NCBI GenBank assembly: GCA_036785325.1
Contig: JAXIVH010000506.1
Location: 1-64,000 of the forward strand
Reading direction: 5' to 3'
DNA from: Urophycis tenuis
Taxonomy: Eukaryota > Chordata > Actinopteri > Gadiformes > Phycidae
DNA length: 64,000 nt
The notes beneath the pieces were generated by a model, which was not told where the DNA came from, did no database searches, and saw only the letters and a program-made list of their open reading frames with translations. The translations under genes and the position numbers were made by a program. Position 1 is the first letter of the stretch, and each line of letters opens with the position of its first letter. Below are positions 57,570-64,000 of this stretch, piece by piece.

Positions 57570-60336
57570 GGTAACGTTGAGGTAAGTAAAGGTAAGTAAA
57601 ACACTTTTTAGGATACATTGTTTTGGTTATGGAGAGGAGGGGGCACATACTTACCCCCTGACCAGCACAAACCAGTTGTTAACACCGCTAGGTAGCCCTG
57701 GTTTGGCCAATCAGGGCCGGAGCTTGGTTCTTGTCCTCTGTTGGGTCCAGATGAACTAGCAGAAAACTGGGGTCACGAAGGACCGAGGCCAGCCGTGACA
57801 AAGCACTGCCTCCACGGTCCCCCATGCAGCTATCCTCAGCGATGGGTGTCCAGACCTAGGAAAGACCAAGACCAGCCCCGACCAGCGGTGCCTTCCCAGT
57901 CGGTCCCAGGGTAGGAAAGGCCAAGGCCAGCCGCGACTAAGCACTGCCTCCCTGGCCCCTCCAGGACCCCATGCCGAACAGCCTGTTAATAACAATTCCT
58001 GTGCCCCATACACCGCGCGACTACAGAGATTGTGTAGGAAGTTGACCTTAGAGAAGACTCAATGGCTTACTTTCCTCACCCAAAACAACAATTTCTTGGG
58101 GTAGTCTATTCTCGCCGTAGGTACTTCGGTAATGGGTTTTTTTGTGAAAAGTTTTCCGGATGAAATGCATGCTGGGTAATTGTCTTCTTCCTCCAATATG
58201 TCAAGTGTAGGTTAAGGTTAGGGTAGATTTAGGGGTAGAGTTAGCAGTTAACCTTAACGTTAGGTTTGAAGTAAATGGGAGGGATTGCGGTTAGGGTTAA
58301 GGTTAGGGCTGAGGTTAGGGTTAGGTATAAGGTTACGGTTTAGGGTTAAGGTTAGGGTTAAGGTTAGGGTTACGGTTAGGGCTAAGGTTAGGGCTAAGGT
58401 TAGAGTAAGGGTTAGGGTTAGCGTTACGGTTAGGGTAAGGTTAGGGTTAGGGTTAGAGGTTAGGGGTTAGGGTTAAGATGAGGGCTGAGGTTAGGGTTAA
58501 GGTTAGGGCTGAGGTTAGGGTTAGGTTTAAGGTTAGGGATAAGGTTAGGGTTGGGGTTACGGCTGAGATTGGGGTTAAGGTTAGGGTTGAGGTTAGGGTT
58601 AGTGTTATGGATAAGGTTAGGTTAAGTGTTAGGGCCAAGGTTAGGGTTAAGGTTATGGTTAAGATTAGGGTTAGGGCTAGAATTAGGGTTAGGGCTAAGG
58701 TTAGGGTTAGGGTTATGGCTGAGGTTAGGGTTAAGGTTAGGTTTGAGGTTAGTGTTAAGGTAAGGGCCAAGGTTAGGGTTAGGGTTAAGGTTAGGGTTAG
58801 GGCTAAGGTTAGGGTTAGGGTTATGGCTGAGGCTAGGGTTAGGGCTAAAGTTAGGGCAAAGGTTAGAGTTAGGGTTAGCGTTAGAGTTAGGGTAGGGTTA
58901 GTGTTGGAGGTTAGGGTAGGCTTAGGGTTAGAGTTAGAGTAGGGGTTAGGGTTAGAGTTAGAGTAGGGGTTAGGGTTAGTGTTAAGGCTAAGGTTAGGGG
59001 TTGAGGTTAGTGTTAAGATTAGGGCCAAGGTAAGGGTTAGTGTTAGGGTTGAGTTAGGGTTAGGGCTAAGGTTAGGCCTATGGTTAGGGTTGGGGTTGAG
59101 GTTATCCCTAGGGTTAGAGTTAGAGCTAGAGATTGAGTAAGGTAGAGTCAAGGTGAGACAGTCTGTACGGACTGAACTCACCCCCGCCGGATCGGGCTAG
59201 TACACTCTATCTCCCACAACTCCCTCATTTCCATGAGGGAAGACAGGGGAGAAGAGATGGGAGGAGTATATATATTTAATATATTTTTTTTTAGTAAATA
59301 AATACATCGAGAGACTCACAGCTGGAGTGGGTTTTAATCTTTGTATTCAAGGTTGTTCCTCCTCTTTTGATTCCTCGCTGGTGGTGCGTCGTCTCCACCT
59401 AGTGGTCGTTTTGTGAAGAAGAGTTATAGAAATAGAAATAGAAATACTCTATTGTTCCCAGGTTGGGAAATTGCATTAATAGGTAAGTAATAATAATAAT
59501 AATAGGTAATTGCAATAGTTGGTAAGGTAATCTATATTTAATTTATTTATTTATATTTGTATATTTATTTAGTCTATTTATTTATTCATTTTTGTTTATT
59601 TATTTATTTAGATAAAGAGGATCACAGCTGGAGTGAGTTTTTAGTCTTTGTGTTAAAGGCTGGTTGCCTTCTTTTGATTCTTCAGTGGTGGTCCATCGCC
59701 TCCATCTAGTGGTCGTTTTGTGAATAACAGTTGGTAAGGTAATATAAATGGGTTGTGTAGAGAGCCCGTTCTTTCGATGGCCCTGGCTCGGTTAGGTTCG
59801 TTAGAGTTATCTCGATGACCCCCCCCACCTCATCCAACGACTCGGTAGTTGAATAGGGGATCAAAGGCAGTTGCACTCGCCAATATCTAGTCATCCGCAG
59901 CTCTCTTTTCCCATATTACCAAGAATGAAGTAAAACGAAATGGTTATCTGTCTTGTTGTGATATAACCGCTGATTTGGAGATATAGACTTGTTTTTCCTT
60001 TTCCCAAAGGTTTTCTTTGTTCCAAGATGGAGGTCAATCTAGTTTGATTGAAGGTACTTCCAATGCATTGGTATATTTACTTATTTGAATAAAGACGAGT
60101 CACAGCTGGAGTGAGACTTTTCTTTTCCATTTCTATTTGAGTATAAACGTGCTATCGAAATATTAGGACACGTCATCAGTAGTGGACCCTGGGATCATAG
60201 GGTGTTTCTGGCCATTGTCACTATACACCCTCACCCAAGGGAGGCCCCCCCGAGAGTGATCAATTCTCAAGGTGTGTCGTTTCCGAAATGGAATTGGTAT
60301 TGGGTTTAAGCTTTTTTAGGAGTGATCATTTGTTGA
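57570..60336 (+). repeat. Unit 25, long form, most divergent unit
   Basis: 2767 bp; telomere-like field 58209-59094; module D 59095-59796 (702 bp). The length is explained by the 7-bp heptamer deletion, the module A 1-bp deletion, a private 9-bp loss in the AAT microsatellite near 59490, a C-run of eight instead of ten, and an S-alpha tail end one base shorter. Module D also has private changes such as AGTAAATAAATAC and CTATATTTAATTT. Confidence 0.97.
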
Positions 60337-63123
60337 GGTAACGTCGAGGTAAGTAAAGGTAAGTAAAACACTTTTTAGGATACATTGTTTTGGTTATGGA
60401 GAGGAGGGGGCACATACTTACCCCCTGACCAGCACAAACCAGTTGTTAACACCGCTAGGTAGCCCTGGTTTGGCCAATCAGGGCCGGAGCTTGGTTCTTG
60501 TCCTCTGTTGGGTCCAGATGAACTAGCAGAAAACTGGGGTCACGAAGGACCGAGGCCAGCCGTGACAAAGCACTGCCTCCACGGTCCCCCAATGCAGCTA
60601 TCCTCAGCGATGGGTGTCCAGACCTAGGAAAGACCAAGACCAGCCCCGACCAGCGGTGCCTTCCCAGTCGGTCCCAGGGTAGGAAAGGCCAAGGCCAGCC
60701 GCGACTAAGCACTGCCTCCCTGGCCCCTCCAGGACCCCATGCCGAACAGCCTGTTAATAACAATTCCTGTGCCCCATACACCGCGCGACTACAGAGATTG
60801 TGTAGGAAGTTGACCTTAGAGAAGACTCAATGGCTTACTTTCCTCACCCAAAACAACAATTTCTTGGGGTAGTCTATTCTCGCCGTAGGTACTTCGGTAA
60901 TGGGTTTTTTTGTGAAAAGTTTTCCGGATGAAATGCATGCTGGGTAATTGTCTTCTTCCTCCAATATGTCAAGTGTAGGTTAAGGTTAGGGTAGATTTAG
61001 GGGTAGAGTTAGCAGTTAACCTTAACGTTAGGTTTGAAGTAAATGGGAGGGGTTACGGTTAGGGTTAAGGTTAGGGCTGAGGTTAGGGTTAGGTATAAGG
61101 TTACGGTTTAGGGTTAAGGTTAGGGTTAAGGTTAGGGTTACGGTTAGGGCTAAGGTTAGGGCTAAGGTTAGAGTAAGGGTTAGGGTTAGCGTTACGGTTA
61201 GGGTAAGGTTAGGGTTAGGGTTAGAGGTTAGGGGTTAGGGGTTAGGGTTAAGATGAGGGCTGAGGTTAGGGTTAAGGTTAGGGCTGAGGTTAGGGTTAGG
61301 TTTAAGGTTAGGGATAAGGATAGGGTTGGGGTTACGGCTGAGATTGGGGTTAAGGTTAGGGTTGAGGTTAGGGTTAGTGTTATGGATAAGGTTAGGTTAA
61401 GTGTTAGGGCCAAGGTTAGGGTTAAGGTTATGGTTAAGATTAGGGTTAGGGCTAGAATTAGGGTTAGGGCTAAGGTTAGGGTTAGGGTTATGGCTGAGGT
61501 TAGGGTTAAGGTTAGGTTTGAGGTTAGTGTTAAGGTTAGGGCCAAGGTTAGGGTTAGGGTTAAGGTTAGGGTTAGGGCTAAGGTAAGGGTTAGGGTTATG
61601 GCTGAGGCTAGGGTTAGGGCTAAAGTTAGGGCAAAGGTTAGAGTTAGGGTTAGCGTTAGAGTTAGGGTAGGGTTAGTGTTGGAGGTTAGGGTAGGCTTAG
61701 GGTTAGAGTTAGAGTAGGGGTTAGGGTTAGAGTTAGAGTAGGGGTTAGGGTTAGTGTTAAGGCTAAGGTTAGGGGTTGAGGTTAGTGTTAAGATTAGGGC
61801 CAAGGTAAGGGTTAGTGTTAGGGTTGAGTTAGGGTTAGGGCTAAGGTTAGGCCTATGGTTAGGGTTGGGGTTGAGGTTATCCCTAGGGTTAGAGTTAGAG
61901 CTAGAGATTGAGGAAGGTAGAGTCAAGGTGAGACAGTCTGTACGGACTGAACTCACCCCCGCCGGATCGGGCTAGTACACTCTATCTCCCCCAACTCCCT
62001 CATTTCCATGAGGGAAGACAGGGGAGAAGAGATGGGAGGAGTATATATATTTAATATATATTTTTTTAGTTAATAAATACATCGAGAGACTCACAGCTGG
62101 AGTGGGTTTTAATCTTTGTATTCAAGGTTGTTCCTCCTCTTTTGATTCCTCGCTGGTGGTGCGTCGTCTCCACCTAGTGGTCGTTTTGTGAAGAAGAGTT
62201 ATAGAAATAGAAATAGAAATACTCTATTGTTCCCAGGTTGGGAAATTGCATTAATAGGTAAGTAATAATAATAATAACAATAATAATAGGTAATTGCAAT
62301 AGTTGGTAAGGTAATCTATATTTGATTTATTTATTTATATTTGTATATTTATTTAGTCTATTTATTTATTCATTTTTGTTTATTTATTTATTTAGATAAA
62401 GAGGATCACAGCTGGAGTGAGTTTTTAGTCTTTGTGTTAAAGGCTGGTTGCCTTCTTTTGATTCTTCAGTGGTGGTCCATCGCCTCCATCTAGTGGTCGT
62501 TTTGTGAATAACAGTTGGTAAGGTAATATAAATGGGTTGTGTAGAGAGCCCGTTCTTTCGATGGCCCTGGCTCGGTTAGGTTCGTTAGAGTTATCTCGAT
62601 GACCCCCCCCCCACCTCATCCAACGACTCGGTAGTTGAATAGGGGATCAAAGGCAGTTGCACTCGCCAATATCTAGTCATCCGCAGCTCTCTTTTCCCAT
62701 ATTACCAAGAATGAAGTAAAACGAAATGGTTATCTGTCTTGTTGTGATATAACCGCTGATTTGGAGATATAGACTTGTTTTTCCTTTTCCCAAAGGTTTT
62801 CTTTGTTCCAAGATGAAGGTCAATCTAGTTTGGTTGAAGGTACTTCCAATGCATTGGTATATTTACTTATTTGAATAAAGACGAGTCACAGCTGGAGTGA
62901 GACTTTTCTTTTCCATTTCTATTTGAGTATAAACGTGCTATCGAAATATTAGGACACGTCATCAGTAGTGGACCCTGGGATCATAGGGTGTTTCTGGCCA
63001 TTGTCACTATACACCCTCACCCAAGGGAGGCCCCCCCGAGAGTGATCAATTCTCAAGGTGTGTCGTTTCCGAAATGGAATTGGTATTGGGTTTAAGCTTT
63101 TTCAAGGAGTGATCATTTGTTGA
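60337..63123 (+). repeat. Unit 26, long form
   Basis: 2787 bp; telomere-like field 60977-61869; module D 61870-62580. Starts with AACGTCGAGG after unit 25; GGTTACGG at the start of module B; tail with GTTTGGTTG as in units 7 and 23. Confidence 0.97.
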
Positions 63124-64000
63124 GGTAACGTCGAGGTAAGTAAAGGTAAGTAAAACACTTTTTAGGATACATTGTTTTGGTTATGGAGAGGAGGGGGCAC
63201 ATACTTACCCCCTGACCAGCACAAACCAGTTGTTAACACCGCTAGGTAGCCCTGGTTTGGCCAATCAGGGCCGGAGCTTGGTTCTTGTCCTCTGTTGGGT
63301 CCAGATGAACTAGCAGAAAACTGGGGTCACGAAGGACCGAGGCCAGCCGTGACAAAGCACTGCCTCCACGGTCCCCCAATGCAGCTATCCTCAGCGATGG
63401 GTGTCCAGACCTAGGAAAGACCAAGACCAGCCCCGACCAGCGGTGCCTTCCCAGTCGGTCCCAGGGTAGGAAAGGCCAAGGCCAGCCGCGACTAAGCACT
63501 GCCTCCCTGGCCCCTCCAGGACCCCATGCCGAACAGCCTGTTAATAACAATTCCTGTGCCCCATACACCGCGCGACTACAGAGATTGTGTAGGAAGTTGA
63601 CCTTAGAGAAGACTCAATGGCTTACTTTCCTCACCCAAAACAACAATTTCTTGGGGTAGTCTATTCTCGCCGTAGGTACTTCGGTAATGGGTTTTTTTGT
63701 GAAAAGTTTTCCGGATGAAATGCATGCTGGGTAATTGTCTTCTTCCTCCAATATGTCAAGTGTAGGTTAAGGTTAGGGTAGATTTAGGGGTAGAGTTAGC
63801 AGTTAACCTTAACGTTAGGTTTGAAGTAAATGGGAGGGGTTGCGGTTAGGGTTAAGGTTAGGGCTGAGGTTAGGGTTAGGTATAAGGTTACGGTTTAGGG
63901 TTAAGGTTAGGGTTAAGGTTAGGGTTACGGTTAGGGCTAAGGTTAGGGCTAAGGTTAGAGTAAGGGTTAGGGTTAGCGTTACGGTTAGGGTAAGGTTAGG
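63124..64000 (+). repeat. Unit 27, partial, cut by the window end
   Basis: Only the first 877 bp are present: all of module A and the start of the telomere-like field from 63764. The form (S or L) cannot be told from length. GGTTGCGG at the start of module B and GGG plus seven T in the T-run are compatible with either. Confidence 0.97.

Larger units (their letters stand above)
1..64000 (+). repeat. Macrosatellite array of 2.07-kb and 2.79-kb units containing telomere-like DNA
   Basis: The same sequence recurs head to tail from the first base to the last. Start-to-start distances are 2073 (or 2066) bp for short units and 2787 bp (or 2786, 2780, 2779, 2767) for long units; the 26 complete units sum exactly to 63123 bp. 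Units differ by only a few substitutions and small indels, which indicates recent amplification or homogenisation by unequal exchange and gene conversion. All units have the TTAGGG-like strand on the plus strand. Neither array edge lies in the window, so its full size is unknown. No gene interrupts it. Boundaries between units are arbitrary. Confidence 0.98.

Noticed and set aside
1..64000. CRISPR array, rDNA repeat or tRNA cluster
   Set aside because: No short direct repeats with unique spacers, no recognisable rRNA or tRNA sequence; units are 2-3 kb and nearly identical.

Overview
The whole window is one tandem macrosatellite array; I see no protein gene, rRNA, tRNA or CRISPR. It holds 26 complete head-to-tail units and the first 877 bases of a 27th, all in one orientation and near-identical. 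I set the unit boundary arbitrarily at the sequence beginning GGTAACGT. Units come in two forms: short (S, normally 2073 bp, 13 copies) and long (L, normally 2787 bp, 13 copies). The order is S S L S L L L S L S L S L S S L S L S L S S L S L L plus a partial unit.

Every unit has three modules. Module A (about 640 bp) is mixed, partly GC-rich sequence with a diverged three-copy minisatellite, a CCAAT box and a ZNF143/THAP11-like site. Module B (about 893 bp) is a long, strand-asymmetric field of degenerate TTAGGG hexamers (TTAGGG, TTAAGG, CTGAGG, CTAAGG, TTACGG and others). Module C (about 540 bp) has a C-run, small palindromes and a fragment of a dispersed element. L units carry one more module, D (711 bp), between B and C. 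D holds the last part of the telomere-like field, a hairpin, AT-rich microsatellites and two diverged copies of a short retroposon-like element. One of these copies is flanked by a perfect 15-bp direct repeat.

Organism: vertebrate-type telomere hexamers, AT-rich microsatellites, a short retroposon with a TAAA-rich tail and absence of bacterial gene structure point to a vertebrate. A teleost is my best guess, from general experience of telomere-like minisatellites in fish genomes, and is not proven here. A subtelomeric or heterochromatic location is plausible but the window contains neither a true terminal telomere nor a flank.

Evolution: diagnostic single-base and indel markers show that the array is actively shuffled. 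A block of four units (9706 bp) occurs twice with the same order of variants. Several units (5, 22, 23, 25) are mosaics of S-type and L-type or of two L-type sequences. S most simply derives from L by one 711-bp deletion that then spread. The open frames (108 aa, 154 aa, 191/242 aa and others) are products of the repeats: period-two dipeptides such as LT or RV from a hexamer array, or an uninterrupted stretch in module A. I do not annotate them as genes.
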